DNA from: Megachile rotundata
Lineage: Eukaryota; Arthropoda; Insecta; Hymenoptera; Megachilidae
NCBI RefSeq assembly: GCF_050947335.1
Contig: NW_027474071.1
Span: 29,574-93,573 of the forward strand
DNA length: 64,000 nt
Direction: 5' to 3'
Position numbers and translations under genes: made by a program. The notes under the pieces were generated by a model. That model was not told where the DNA came from. It made no database searches and saw only the letters and a list, made by a program, of their open reading frames with translations. Every line of letters begins with the position of its first letter. Within the stretch, counting starts at the first letter, position 1. Shown in pieces: positions 12,650 to 27,759 of this stretch.

Positions 12650-15600
12650 CTATTATCAATCTAACTCATATTATTAGCCATATTCTGCTTATATGATCGA
12701 TAGAACGACAATTACTATACTTATTACACTCACTATTATCAATCTAACTCATATTATTAGCCATATTATGCTTATATGATCGATAGAACGACAATTACTA
12801 TACTCATTACTCTTATTATTATCAATCTAACTCATATTATTAGCCATATTATGCTTATATGATCGATAGGACGACAATTACTATACTCATTACTGTTATT
12901 ATTATCAATCTAACTCATATTATTAGCCATATTATGCTTATATGATCGATAGAACGACAATTCATATTATTAGCCATATTGTGCTTATATGATCGATAGA
13001 ACGACAATTACTATACTTATTACTCTTATTATTATCAATGTAACTCATATTATTAGCTATATTATGCTTATATGATCGATAGAACGACATTTACTAAACT
13101 TATTACACTCACTATTATCAATCTAACTCATATTATTAACCATATTATGCAGATATGATCGATAGAACGACAATAACTGTACACATTACTCTTATTATTA
13201 TCTATCTAACTCATATTATTAGCCATATTATGCTTATATGATCGATAGAGCGACAATTACTATACATATTACACTCACTATTATCAATCTAACTCATATT
13301 ATTAACCATATTATGCAGATATGATCGATAGAACGACAATTACTATACTCACTACTCTTATTATTATCAATCTAACTCATATTATTAGCCACATTATGCT
13401 TATATGATCGATAGTACGACAGTTACTATACTTATTACACTCACTATTATCAATCTAACTCATATTATTAACCATATTATGCAGATATGATCGATAGAAC
13501 GACAATTACTATACTCATTAATCTTATTATTATCAATCTAACTCATATTATTAGCTATATTATGCATATATGATCGATAGAACGACATTTACTAAACTTA
13601 TTACACTCACTTTTATCAATCTAACTCATATTATGAGCCATATTATGCTTATATGATCGATAGAACGACAATTACTATACTTATTACTCTTATTATTATC
13701 AATGTAACTCATATTATTAGCTATATTATGCTTATATGATCGATAGAACGACATTTACTAAACTTATTACACTCACTATTATCAATCTAACTCATATTAT
13801 TAGCCATATTATGCTTATATGATCGATAGAACGACAATTACTATACTCATTACTCTTATTATTATCAGTCTAACTCATATTATTAGCTATATTATGCTTA
13901 TATGATCGATAGAACGACATTTACTACACTTATTACACTCACTTTTATCAATCTCACTCATATTATTAGCCATATTATGCTTATATTATCGATAGAACGA
14001 CAATCACTAAACTTATTACACTAACTGTTATCATTCTAACTAATATTATTAACCATATTATGCAGATATGATCGATAGAACGACAATTACTATACTCATT
14101 ACTCTTATTATTATCAATCTAACTCATATTATTAGCCATATTATGGTTATATGACCGATAGAACGACAATTACTATACTTATTACTCTTATTATTATCAA
14201 TCTAACTCATATTATTAGCCATATTATGCTTATATGATCGATAGAACGACAATTACTATACTCATTACTCTTATTATTATCAGTCTAACTCATATTATTA
14301 GCTATATTATGCTTATATGATCGATAGAACGACATTTACTACACTTATTACACTCACTTTTATCAATCTCACTCATATTATTAGCCATATTATGCTTATA
14401 TTATCGATAGAACGACAATCACTAAACTTATTACACTAACTGTTATCATTCTAACTAATATTATTAACCATATTATGCAGATATGATCGATAGAACGACA
14501 ATTACTAGACTCATTACTCTTATTATTATCAATCTAACTCATATTATTAGCCACATTATGCTTATATGATCGATAGTACGACAATTGCTATACTCATTAC
14601 TCTTACTATTATCAATCTAACTCATATTATTAGCCATATTCTGCTTATATGATCGATAGGACGACAATTACTATACTCATTACTGTTATTATTATCAATC
14701 TAACTCATATTATTAGCCATATTATGCTTATGTGATCGATAGAACGATAATTACTATACATATTACTCTTATTATTATCAATCTAACTCATATTATTAGC
14801 CTTATTATGCTTATATGATCGATAGGACGACAATTATTATACTCATTACTGTTATTATTATCAATCTAACTCATATTATTAGCCATATTATGCTTATAAG
14901 ATCGATAGAACGGCAATTACTATACTCATTACTCTTATTATTATCAATCTAACTCATATTATTAGCTATATTATGCTTATATGATCGATAGAACGACATT
15001 TACTAAACTTATTACACTCACTTTTATCAATCTAACTCATATTATTAGCCATATTATGCTTATATGATCGATAGAACGACAATTACTATACTTATTACTC
15101 TTATTATTATCAATGTAACTCATATTATTAGCTATATTATGCTTATATGATCGATAGAACGACATTTACTAAACTTATTACACTCACTATTATCAATCTA
15201 ACTCATATTATTAACCATATTATGCAGATATGATCGATAGAACGACAATTACTATACTCATTACTCTTATTATTATCAATCTAACTCATATTATTAGCCA
15301 TATTATGCTTATATGATCGATAGAACGACAATTACTATACTCATTACTCTTATTATTATCAATCTAACTCATATTATTAGCCATATTATGGTTATATGAC
15401 CGATAGAACGACAATTACTATACTCATTACTCTTATTATTATCAATCTAACTCATATTATTAGCTATATTATGCTTATATGATCGATAGAACGACATTTA
15501 CTAAACTTATTACACTCACTTTTATCAATCTAACTCATATTATTAGCCATATTATGCTTATATGATCGATAGAACGACAATTACTATACTTATTACTCTT

Positions 15601-16727
15601 ATTATTATCAATGTAACTCATATTATTAGCTATATTATGCTTATATGATCGATAGAACGACATTTACTAAACTTATTACACTCACTATTATCAATCTAAC
15701 TCATATTATTAACCATATTATGCAGATATGATCGATAGAACGACAATTACTATACTCATTACTCTTATTATTATCAATCTAACTCATATTATTAGCCATA
15801 TTATGCTTATATGATCGATAGGACGACAATTACTATACTCATTACTGTTATTATTATCAATCTAACTCATATTATTAGCCATATTATGCTTATATGATCG
15901 ATAGAACGACAATTACAATACTTATTACTCTTATTATTATCAATGTAACTCATATTATTAGCTATATTATGCTTATATGATCGATAGAACGACAATTACT
16001 ATACATATTACACTCACTATTATCAATCTAACTCATATTATTAGCCATATTATGCTTATATGATCGATAGAACGACAATTACTATACTCATTACTGTTAT
16101 TATTATCAATCTAACTCATATTATTAGGCATATTATGCTTATATGATCGATAGAACGATAATTACTATACATATTACTCTTATTATTATCAATCTAACTC
16201 ATATTATTAGCCATATTATGGTTATATGATCGATAGGACGACAATTACTATACTCATTACTGTTATTATTATCAATCTAACTCATATTATTAGCCATATT
16301 ATGATTATATGATCGATAGAACGACAATTCATATTATTAGCCATATTATGCTTATATGATCGATAGAGCGACAATTACTATACTTATTACTCTTATTATT
16401 ATCAATGTAACTCATATTATTAGCTATATTATGCTTATATGATCGATAGAACGACATTTACTAAACTTATTACACTCACTATTATCAATCTAACTCATAT
16501 TATTAACCATATTATGCAGATATGATCGATAGAACGACAATTACTATACTCATTACTCTTATTATTATCAATCTAACTCATATTATTAGCCATATTATGG
16601 TTATATGACCGATAGAACGACAATTACTATACTTATTACTCTTATTATTATCAATCTAACTCATATTATTAGCCACATTATGCTTATATGATCGATAGTA
16701 CGACAATTACTATAGCCATTACTCTTA
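12650..16727 (+). repeat. 4078-bp tandem block, copy 1
   Basis: First of two full tandem copies, made of 48 full and 2 short units (48 x 83 + 2 x 47 = 4078). Short units lie at 12946 and 16313. Rare markers are CATATTGTGC just after 12946, CAATAACTGTACAC, TATGAGCC at 13632, GCTTATAAG at 14892, AATTACAATAC at 15911 and ATGATTATATG just before 16313. The left three quarters was copied from 5739-8998. The last part (15910-16727) resembles 4.99-5.75 kb. Confidence 0.92.
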
Positions 16728-19700
16728 CTATTATCAATCTAACTCATATTATTAGCCATATTCTGCTTATATGATCGATAGAACGACAATTACTATACTT
16801 ATTACACTCACTATTATCAATCTAACTCATATTATTAGCCATATTATGCTTATATGATCGATAGAACGACAATTACTATACTCATTACTCTTATTATTAT
16901 CAATCTAACTCATATTATTAGCCATATTATGCTTATATGATCGATAGGACGACAATTACTATACTCATTACTGTTATTATTATCAATCTAACTCATATTA
17001 TTAGCCATATTATGCTTATATGATCGATAGAACGACAATTCATATTATTAGCCATATTGTGCTTATATGATCGATAGAACGACAATTACTATACTTATTA
17101 CTCTTATTATTATCAATGTAACTCATATTATTAGCTATATTATGCTTATATGATCGATAGAACGACATTTACTAAACTTATTACACTCACTATTATCAAT
17201 CTAACTCATATTATTAACCATATTATGCAGATATGATCGATAGAACGACAATAACTGTACACATTACTCTTATTATTATCTATCTAACTCATATTATTAG
17301 CCATATTATGCTTATATGATCGATAGAGCGACAATTACTATACATATTACACTCACTATTATCAATCTAACTCATATTATTAACCATATTATGCAGATAT
17401 GATCGATAGAACGACAATTACTATACTCACTACTCTTATTATTATCAATCTAACTCATATTATTAGCCACATTATGCTTATATGATCGATAGTACGACAG
17501 TTACTATACTTATTACACTCACTATTATCAATCTAACTCATATTATTAACCATATTATGCAGATATGATCGATAGAACGACAATTACTATACTCATTAAT
17601 CTTATTATTATCAATCTAACTCATATTATTAGCTATATTATGCATATATGATCGATAGAACGACATTTACTAAACTTATTACACTCACTTTTATCAATCT
17701 AACTCATATTATGAGCCATATTATGCTTATATGATCGATAGAACGACAATTACTATACTTATTACTCTTATTATTATCAATGTAACTCATATTATTAGCT
17801 ATATTATGCTTATATGATCGATAGAACGACATTTACTAAACTTATTACACTCACTATTATCAATCTAACTCATATTATTAGCCATATTATGCTTATATGA
17901 TCGATAGAACGACAATTACTATACTCATTACTCTTATTATTATCAGTCTAACTCATATTATTAGCTATATTATGCTTATATGATCGATAGAACGACATTT
18001 ACTACACTTATTACACTCACTTTTATCAATCTCACTCATATTATTAGCCATATTATGCTTATATTATCGATAGAACGACAATCACTAAACTTATTACACT
18101 AACTGTTATCATTCTAACTAATATTATTAACCATATTATGCAGATATGATCGATAGAACGACAATTACTATACTCATTACTCTTATTATTATCAATCTAA
18201 CTCATATTATTAGCCATATTATGGTTATATGACCGATAGAACGACAATTACTATACTTATTACTCTTATTATTATCAATCTAACTCATATTATTAGCCAT
18301 ATTATGCTTATATGATCGATAGAACGACAATTACTATACTCATTACTCTTATTATTATCAGTCTAACTCATATTATTAGCTATATTATGCTTATATGATC
18401 GATAGAACGACATTTACTACACTTATTACACTCACTTTTATCAATCTCACTCATATTATTAGCCATATTATGCTTATATTATCGATAGAACGACAATCAC
18501 TAAACTTATTACACTAACTGTTATCATTCTAACTAATATTATTAACCATATTATGCAGATATGATCGATAGAACGACAATTACTAGACTCATTACTCTTA
18601 TTATTATCAATCTAACTCATATTATTAGCCACATTATGCTTATATGATCGATAGTACGACAATTGCTATACTCATTACTCTTACTATTATCAATCTAACT
18701 CATATTATTAGCCATATTCTGCTTATATGATCGATAGGACGACAATTACTATACTCATTACTGTTATTATTATCAATCTAACTCATATTATTAGCCATAT
18801 TATGCTTATGTGATCGATAGAACGATAATTACTATACATATTACTCTTATTATTATCAATCTAACTCATATTATTAGCCTTATTATGCTTATATGATCGA
18901 TAGGACGACAATTATTATACTCATTACTGTTATTATTATCAATCTAACTCATATTATTAGCCATATTATGCTTATAAGATCGATAGAACGGCAATTACTA
19001 TACTCATTACTCTTATTATTATCAATCTAACTCATATTATTAGCTATATTATGCTTATATGATCGATAGAACGACATTTACTAAACTTATTACACTCACT
19101 TTTATCAATCTAACTCATATTATTAGCCATATTATGCTTATATGATCGATAGAACGACAATTACTATACTTATTACTCTTATTATTATCAATGTAACTCA
19201 TATTATTAGCTATATTATGCTTATATGATCGATAGAACGACATTTACTAAACTTATTACACTCACTATTATCAATCTAACTCATATTATTAACCATATTA
19301 TGCAGATATGATCGATAGAACGACAATTACTATACTCATTACTCTTATTATTATCAATCTAACTCATATTATTAGCCATATTATGCTTATATGATCGATA
19401 GAACGACAATTACTATACTCATTACTCTTATTATTATCAATCTAACTCATATTATTAGCCATATTATGGTTATATGACCGATAGAACGACAATTACTATA
19501 CTCATTACTCTTATTATTATCAATCTAACTCATATTATTAGCTATATTATGCTTATATGATCGATAGAACGACATTTACTAAACTTATTACACTCACTTT
19601 TATCAATCTAACTCATATTATTAGCCATATTATGCTTATATGATCGATAGAACGACAATTACTATACTTATTACTCTTATTATTATCAATGTAACTCATA

Positions 19701-20805
19701 TTATTAGCTATATTATGCTTATATGATCGATAGAACGACATTTACTAAACTTATTACACTCACTATTATCAATCTAACTCATATTATTAACCATATTATG
19801 CAGATATGATCGATAGAACGACAATTACTATACTCATTACTCTTATTATTATCAATCTAACTCATATTATTAGCCATATTATGCTTATATGATCGATAGG
19901 ACGACAATTACTATACTCATTACTGTTATTATTATCAATCTAACTCATATTATTAGCCATATTATGCTTATATGATCGATAGAACGACAATTACAATACT
20001 TATTACTCTTATTATTATCAATGTAACTCATATTATTAGCTATATTATGCTTATATGATCGATAGAACGACAATTACTATACATATTACACTCACTATTA
20101 TCAATCTAACTCATATTATTAGCCATATTATGCTTATATGATCGATAGAACGACAATTACTATACTCATTACTGTTATTATTATCAATCTAACTCATATT
20201 ATTAGGCATATTATGCTTATATGATCGATAGAACGATAATTACTATACATATTACTCTTATTATTATCAATCTAACTCATATTATTAGCCATATTATGGT
20301 TATATGATCGATAGGACGACAATTACTATACTCATTACTGTTATTATTATCAATCTAACTCATATTATTAGCCATATTATGATTATATGATCGATAGAAC
20401 GACAATTCATATTATTAGCCATATTATGCTTATATGATCGATAGAACGACAATTACTATACTTATTACTCTTATTATTATCAATGTAACTCATATTATTA
20501 GCTATATTATGCTTATATGATCGATAGAACGACATTTACTAAACTTATTACACTCACTATTATCAATCTAACTCATATTATTAACCATATTATGCAGATA
20601 TGATCGATAGAACGACAATTACTATACTCATTACTCTTATTATTATCAATCTAACTCATATTATTAGCCATATTATGGTTATATGACCGATAGAACGACA
20701 ATTACTATACTTATTACTCTTATTATTATCAATCTAACTCATATTATTAGCCACATTATGCTTATATGATCGATAGTACGACAATTACTATAGCCATTAC
20801 TCTTA
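16728..20805 (+). repeat. 4078-bp tandem block, copy 2
   Basis: Follows copy 1 directly with all rare markers in register at 4078 bp: TATGAGCC 17710, GCTTATAAG 18970, AATTACAATAC 19989 and short units 17024 and 20391. The only difference I noticed is GAGCG near 16367 in copy 1 against GAACG near 20445 here. Such similarity in satellite DNA means a very recent duplication or an assembly duplication. Confidence 0.92.
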
Positions 20806-21500
20806 CTATTATCAATCTAACTCATATTATTAGCCATATTCTGCTTATATGATCGATAGAACGACAATTACTATACTTATTACACTCACTATTATCAATC
20901 TAACTCATATTATTAGCCATATTATGCTTATATGATCGATAGAACGACAATTACTATACTCATTACTCTTATTATTATCAATCTAACTCATATTATTAGC
21001 CATATTATGCTTATATGATCGATAGGACGACAATTACTATACTCATTACTGTTATTATTATCAATCTAACTCATATTATTAGCCATATTATGCTTATATG
21101 ATCGATAGAACGACAATTCATATTATTAGCCATATTGTGCTTATATGATCGATAGAACGACAATTACTATACTTATTACTCTTATTATTATCAATGTAAC
21201 TCATATTATTAGCTATATTATGCTTATATGATCGATAGAACGACATTTACTAAACTTATTACACTCACTATTATCAATCTAACTCATATTATTAACCATA
21301 TTATGCAGATATGATCGATAGAACGACAATAACTGTACACATTACTCTTATTATTATCTATCTAACTCATATTATTAGCCATATTATGCTTATATGATCG
21401 ATAGAGCGACAATTACTATACATATTACACTCACTATTATCAATCTAACTCATATTATTAACCATATTATGCAGATATGATCGATAGAACGACAATTACT
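20806..21500 (+). repeat. 4078-bp tandem block, partial copy 3
   Basis: Continues the tandem series with CATATTCTGC, the short unit at 21102, CATATTGTGC and CAATAACTGTACAC in register. It is lost between 21423 and 21578. At 17500 copy 2 reads GTACGACAG, whereas the matching base here (21578) reads GTACGACAA, as in block B. The third copy is thus cut off by the join to block B. Confidence 0.87.
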
Positions 21501-24499
21501 ATACTCACTACTCTTATTATTATCAATCTAACTCATATTATTAGCCACATTATGCTTATATGATCGATAGTACGACAATTACTATACTTATTACACTCAC
21601 TATTATCAATCTAACTCATATTATTAACCATATTATGCAGATATGATCGATAGAACGACAATTACTATACTCATTAATCTTATTATTATCAATCTAACTC
21701 ATATTATTAGCCATATTATGCAGACATGATCGATAGAACGACAATTACTAAACTTATTACACTCACTATTATCAATCTAACTCATATTATTAACCATATT
21801 ATGCAGATATGATCGATAGAACGACAATTACTATACTCATTACTCTTATTATTATCAATCTAACTCATATTATTAGCCATATTATGGTTATATGACCGAT
21901 AGAACGACAATTACTATACTTATTACTCTTATTATTATCAATCTAACTCATATTATTAGCCACATTATGCTTATATGATCGATAGTACGACAATTACTAT
22001 ACTCATTACTCTTACTATTATCAATCTAACTCATATTATTAGCCATATTATGCTTATATGATCGATAGAACGACAATTACTATACTCATTACTCTTATTA
22101 TTATCAATCTAACTCATATTATTAGCTATATTATGCATATATGATCGATAGAACGACATTTACTAAACTTATTACACTCACTTTTATCAATCTAACTCAT
22201 ATTATTAGCCATATTATGCTTATATGATCGATAGAACGACAATTACTATACTTATTACTCTTATTATTATCAATGTAACTCATATTATTAGCTATATTAT
22301 GCTTATATGATCGATAGAACGACATTTACTATACTTATTACACTCACTATTATCAATCTAACTCATATTATTAGCCATATTATGCTTATATGATCGATAG
22401 AACGACAATTACTATACTCATTACTCTTATTATTATCAATCTAACTCATATTATTAGCTATATTATGCTTATATGATCGATAGAACGACATTTACTACAC
22501 TTATTACACTCACTTTTATCAATCTCACTCATATTATTAGCCATATTATGCTTATATTATCGATAGAACGACAATCACTAAACTTATTACACACACTGTT
22601 ATCATTCTAACTAATATTATTAACCATATTATGCAGATATGATCGATAGAACGACAACTACTAGACTCATTACTCTTATTATTATCAATCTAACTCATAT
22701 TATTAGCCACATTATGCTTATATGATCGATAGTACGACAATTGCTATACTCATTACTCTCACTATTATCAATCTAACTCATATTATTAGCCATATTCTGC
22801 TTATATCATCGATAGGACGACAATTACTATACTCATTACTGTTATTATTATCAATCTAACTCATATTATTAGCCATATTATGCTTATATGATCGATAGAA
22901 CGATAATTACTATACATATTACTCTTATTATTATCAATCTAACTCATATTATTAGGCATATTATGCTTATATGATCGATAGAACGATAATTACTATACAT
23001 ATTACTCTTATTATAATCAATCTAACTCATATTATTAGCCATATTATGCTTATATGATCGATAGGACGACAATTACTATACTCATTACTGTTATTATTAT
23101 CAATCTAACTCATATTATTAGTCATATTATGCAGATATGATCGATAGAACGACAATTACTATACTCATTTCTCTTATTATTATCAATGTAACTCATATTA
23201 TTAGCTATATTATGCTTATATGATCGATAGAACGACATTTACTAAACTTATTACACTCACTATTATCAATCTAACTCATATTATTAACCATATTATGCAG
23301 ATATGATCGATAGAACGACAATTACTAGACTCATTACTCTTATTATTATCAATCTAACTCATATTATTAGCCATATTATGCTTATATGATCGATAGAACG
23401 ACAATTACTATACTCATTACTCTTATTATTATCAATCTAACTCATATTATTAGCTATATTATGCTTATATGATCGATAGAACGACATTTACTAAACTTAT
23501 TACACTCACTTTTATCAATCTAACTCATATTATTAGCCATATTATGCTTATATGATCGATAGAACGACAATTACTATACTTATTACTCTTATTATTATCA
23601 ATGTAACTCATATTATTAGCTATATTATGCTTATATGATCGATAGAACGACATTTACTAAACTTATTACACTCACTATTATCAATCTAACTCATATTATT
23701 AGCCATATTATGCTTATATGATCGATAGAACGACAATTACTATACTCATTACTCTTATTATTATCAATCTAACTCATATTATTAGCTATATTATGCTTAT
23801 ATGATCGATAGAACGACATTTACTACACTTATTACACTCACTTTTATCAATCTCACTCATATTATTAGCCATATTATGCTTATATTATCGATAGAACGAC
23901 AATCACTAAACTTATTACACTCACTATTATCATTCTAACTAATATTATTAACCATATTATGCAGATATGATCGATAGAACGACAATTACTAGACTCATTA
24001 CTCTTATTATTATCAATCTAACTCATATTATTAGCCACATTATGCTTATATGATCGATAGTACGACAATTGCTATACTCATTACTCTTATTATTATCAAT
24101 CTAACTCATATTATTAGCTATATTATGCTTATATGATCGATAGAACGACATTTACTACACTTATTACACTCACTTTTATCAATCTCACTCATATTATTAG
24201 CCATATTATGCTTATATTATCGATAGAACGACAATCACTAAACTTATTACACTCACTGTTATCATTCTAACTAATATTATTAACCATATTATGCAGATAT
24301 GATCGATAGAACGACAATTACTAGACTCATTACTCTTATTATTATCAATCTAACTCATATTATTAGCCACATTATGCTTATATGATCGATAGTACGACAA
24401 TTGCTATACTCATTACTGTTATTATTATCAATCTAACTCATATTATTAGCCATATTATGCTTATATGATCGATAGAACGATAATTACTATACATATTAC
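21422..24499 (+). repeat. Block B, copy 2 (partner 1862-4939)
   Basis: Follows the 4078-bp tandem array directly. The changeover from that array to this block lies between 21423 and 21578, where both parents are identical and the exact crossover cannot be placed. The downstream part, from about 22981, is itself the first copy of an 18-unit tandem duplication. This gives a relative order of events: block B copying came first or was concurrent, then the 1494-bp duplication. Confidence 0.87.
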
Positions 24500-25968
24500 T
24501 CTTATTATTATCAATCTAACTCATATTATTAGCCATATTATGCTTATATGATCGATAGGACGACAATTACTATACTCATTACTGTTATTATTATCAATCT
24601 AACTCATATTATTAGTCATATTATGCAGATGTGATCGATAGAACGACAATTACTATACTCATTTCTCTTATTATTATCAATGTAACTCATATTATTAGCT
24701 ATATTATGCTTATATGATCGATAGAACGACATTTACTAAACTTATTACACTCACTATTATCAATCTAACTCATATTATTAACCATATTATGCAGATATGA
24801 TCGATAGAACGACAATTACTAGACTCATTACTCTTATTATTATCAATCTAACTCATATTATTAGCCATATTATGCTTATATGATCGATAGAACGACAATT
24901 ACTATACTCATTACTCTTATTATTATCAATCTAACTCATATTATTAGCTATATTATGCTTATATGATCGATAGAACGACATTTACTAAACTTATTACACT
25001 CACTTTTATCAATCTAACTCATATTATTAGCCATATTATGCTTATATGATCGATAGAACGACAATTACTATACTTATTACTCTTATTATTATCAATGTAA
25101 CTCATATTATTAGCTATATTATGCTTATATGATCGATAGAACGACATTTACTAAACTTATTACACTCACTATTATCAATCTAACTCATATTATTAGCCAT
25201 ATTATGCTTATATGATCGATAGAACGACAATTACTATACTCATTACTCTTATTATTATCAATCTAACTCATATTATTAGCTATACTATGCTTATATGATC
25301 GATAGAACGACATTTACTACACTTATTACACTCACTTTTATCAATCTCACTCATATTATTAGCCATATTATGCTTATATTATCGATAGAACGACAATCAC
25401 TAAACTTATTACACTCACTATTATCATTCTAACTAATATTATTAACCATATTATGCAGATATGATCGATAGAACGACAATTACTAGACTCATTACTCTTA
25501 TTATTATCAATCTAACTCATATTATTAGCCACATTATGCTTATATGATCGATAGTACGACAATTGCTATACTCATTACTCTTATTATTATCAATCTAACT
25601 CATATTATTAGCTATATTATGCTTATATGATCGATAGAACGACATTTACTACACTTATTACACTCACTTTTATCAATCTCACTCATATTATTAGCCATAT
25701 TATGCTTATATTATCGATAGAACGACAATCACTAAACTTATTACACTCACTGTTATCATTCTAACTAATATTATTAACCATATTATGCAGATATGATCGA
25801 TAGAACGACAATTACTAGACTCATTACTCTTATTATTATCAATCTAACTCATATTATTAGCCACATTATGCTTATATGATCGATAGTACGACAATTGCTA
25901 TACTCATTACTGTTATTATTATCAATCTAACTCATATTATTAGCCATATTATGCTTATATGATCGATA
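22981..25968 (+). repeat. 18-unit tandem duplication (1494 bp, two copies)
   Basis: Copy 1 is about 22981-24474 and copy 2 about 24475-25968, at offset 1494 = 18 x 83 with no short unit. Anchors are GTCATATTATGCAG at 23121 and 24615, and the tetramer doublets at 23805 and 25299. Differences seen are TTATAATC against TTATTATC near the start, CAGATGTG (about 24629) against CAGATATG, and TATACTATGC near 25284. Confidence 0.88.
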
Positions 25969-27631
25969 GAACGATAATTACTATACATATTACTCTTATT
26001 ATTATCAATCTAACTCATATTATTAGCCATATTATGGTTATATGATCGATAGGACGACAATTACTATACTCATTACTGTTATTATTATCAATCTAACTCA
26101 TATTATTAGCCATATTATGCTTATATGATCGATAGAACGACAATTCATATTATTAGCCATATTATGCTTATATGATCGATAGAACGACAATTACTATACT
26201 TATTAGTCTTATTATTATCAATGTAACTCATATTATTAGCTATATTATGCTTATATGATCGATAGAACGACATTTACTAAACTTATTACACTCACTATTA
26301 TCAATCTAACTCATATTATTAACCATATTATGCAGATATGATCGATAGAACGACAATTACTATACTCATTACTCTTATTATTATCAATCTAACTCATATT
26401 ATTAGCCATATTATGGTTATATGACCGATAGAACGACAATTACTATACTTATTACTCTTATTATTATCAACCTAACTCATATTATTAGCCACATTATGCT
26501 TATATGATCGATAGTACGACAATTACTATAGCCATTACTCTTACTATTATCAATCTAACTCATATTATTAGCCATATTCTGCTTATATGATCGATAGAAC
26601 GACAATTACTATACTTATTACACTCACTATTATCAATCTAACTCATATTATTAGCCATATTATGCTTATATGATCGATAGAACGACAATTACTATACTCA
26701 TTACTCTTATTATTATCAATCTAACTCATATTATTAGCCATATTATGCTTATATGATCGATAGGACGACAATTACTATACTCATTACTGTTATTATTATC
26801 AATCTAACTCATATTATTAGCCATATTATGCTTATATGATCGATAGAACGACAATTCATATTATTAGCCATATTATGCTTATATGATCGATAGAACGACA
26901 ATTACTATACTTATTACTCTTATTATTATCAATGTAACTCATATTATTAGCTATATTATGCTTATATGATCGATAGAACGACATTTACTAAACTTATTAC
27001 ACTCACTATTATCAATCTAACTCATATTATTAACCATATTATGCAGGTATGATCGATAGAACGACAATAACTATACACATTACTCTTATTATTGTCTATC
27101 TAACTCATATTATTAGCCATATTATGCTTATATGATCGATAGAGCGACAATTACTATACTTATTACACTCACTATTATCAATCTAACTCATATTATTAAC
27201 CATATTATGCAGATATGATCGATAGAACGACAATTACTATACTCACTACTCTTATTATTATCAATCTAACTCATATTATTAGCCACATTATGCTTATATG
27301 ATCGATAGTACGACAATTACTATACTTATTACACTCACTATTATCAATCTAACTCATATTATTAACCATATTATGCAGATATGATCGATAGAACGACAAT
27401 TACTATACTCATTAATCTTATTATTATCAATCTAACTCATATTATTAGCCATATTATGCAGACATGATCGATAGAACGACAATTACTAAACTTATTACAC
27501 TCACTATTATCAATCTAACTCATATTATTAACCATATTATGCAGATATGATCGATAGAACGACAATTACTATACTCATTACTCTTATTATTATCAATCTA
27601 ACTCATATTATTAGCCATATTATGGTTATAT

Positions 27632-27633
27632 GG
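27632..27633 (+). other. Single-base insertion (extra G) in one unit
   Basis: Reads TATGGACCGATAG where the class reads TATGACCGATAG. The block G partner near 44453 is normal. It is one of only three single-base length changes I could locate in about 785 units, and the shift is cancelled 125 bp later by the loss near 27757. Confidence 0.85.
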
Positions 27634-27754
27634 ACCGATAGAACGACAATTACTATACTTATTACTCTTATTATTATCAATCTAACTCATATTATTAGCC
27701 ACATTATGCTTATATGATCGATAGTACGACAATTACTATACTCATTACTCTTAC

Positions 27755-27759
27755 TATAT
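27755..27759 (+). other. Single-base deletion (missing T) in one unit
   Basis: Reads TTACTATATCAATC where the class reads TTACTATTATCAATC. The partner near 44577 is normal. It compensates for the insertion at 27632, so overall register is unchanged. Confidence 0.85.
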
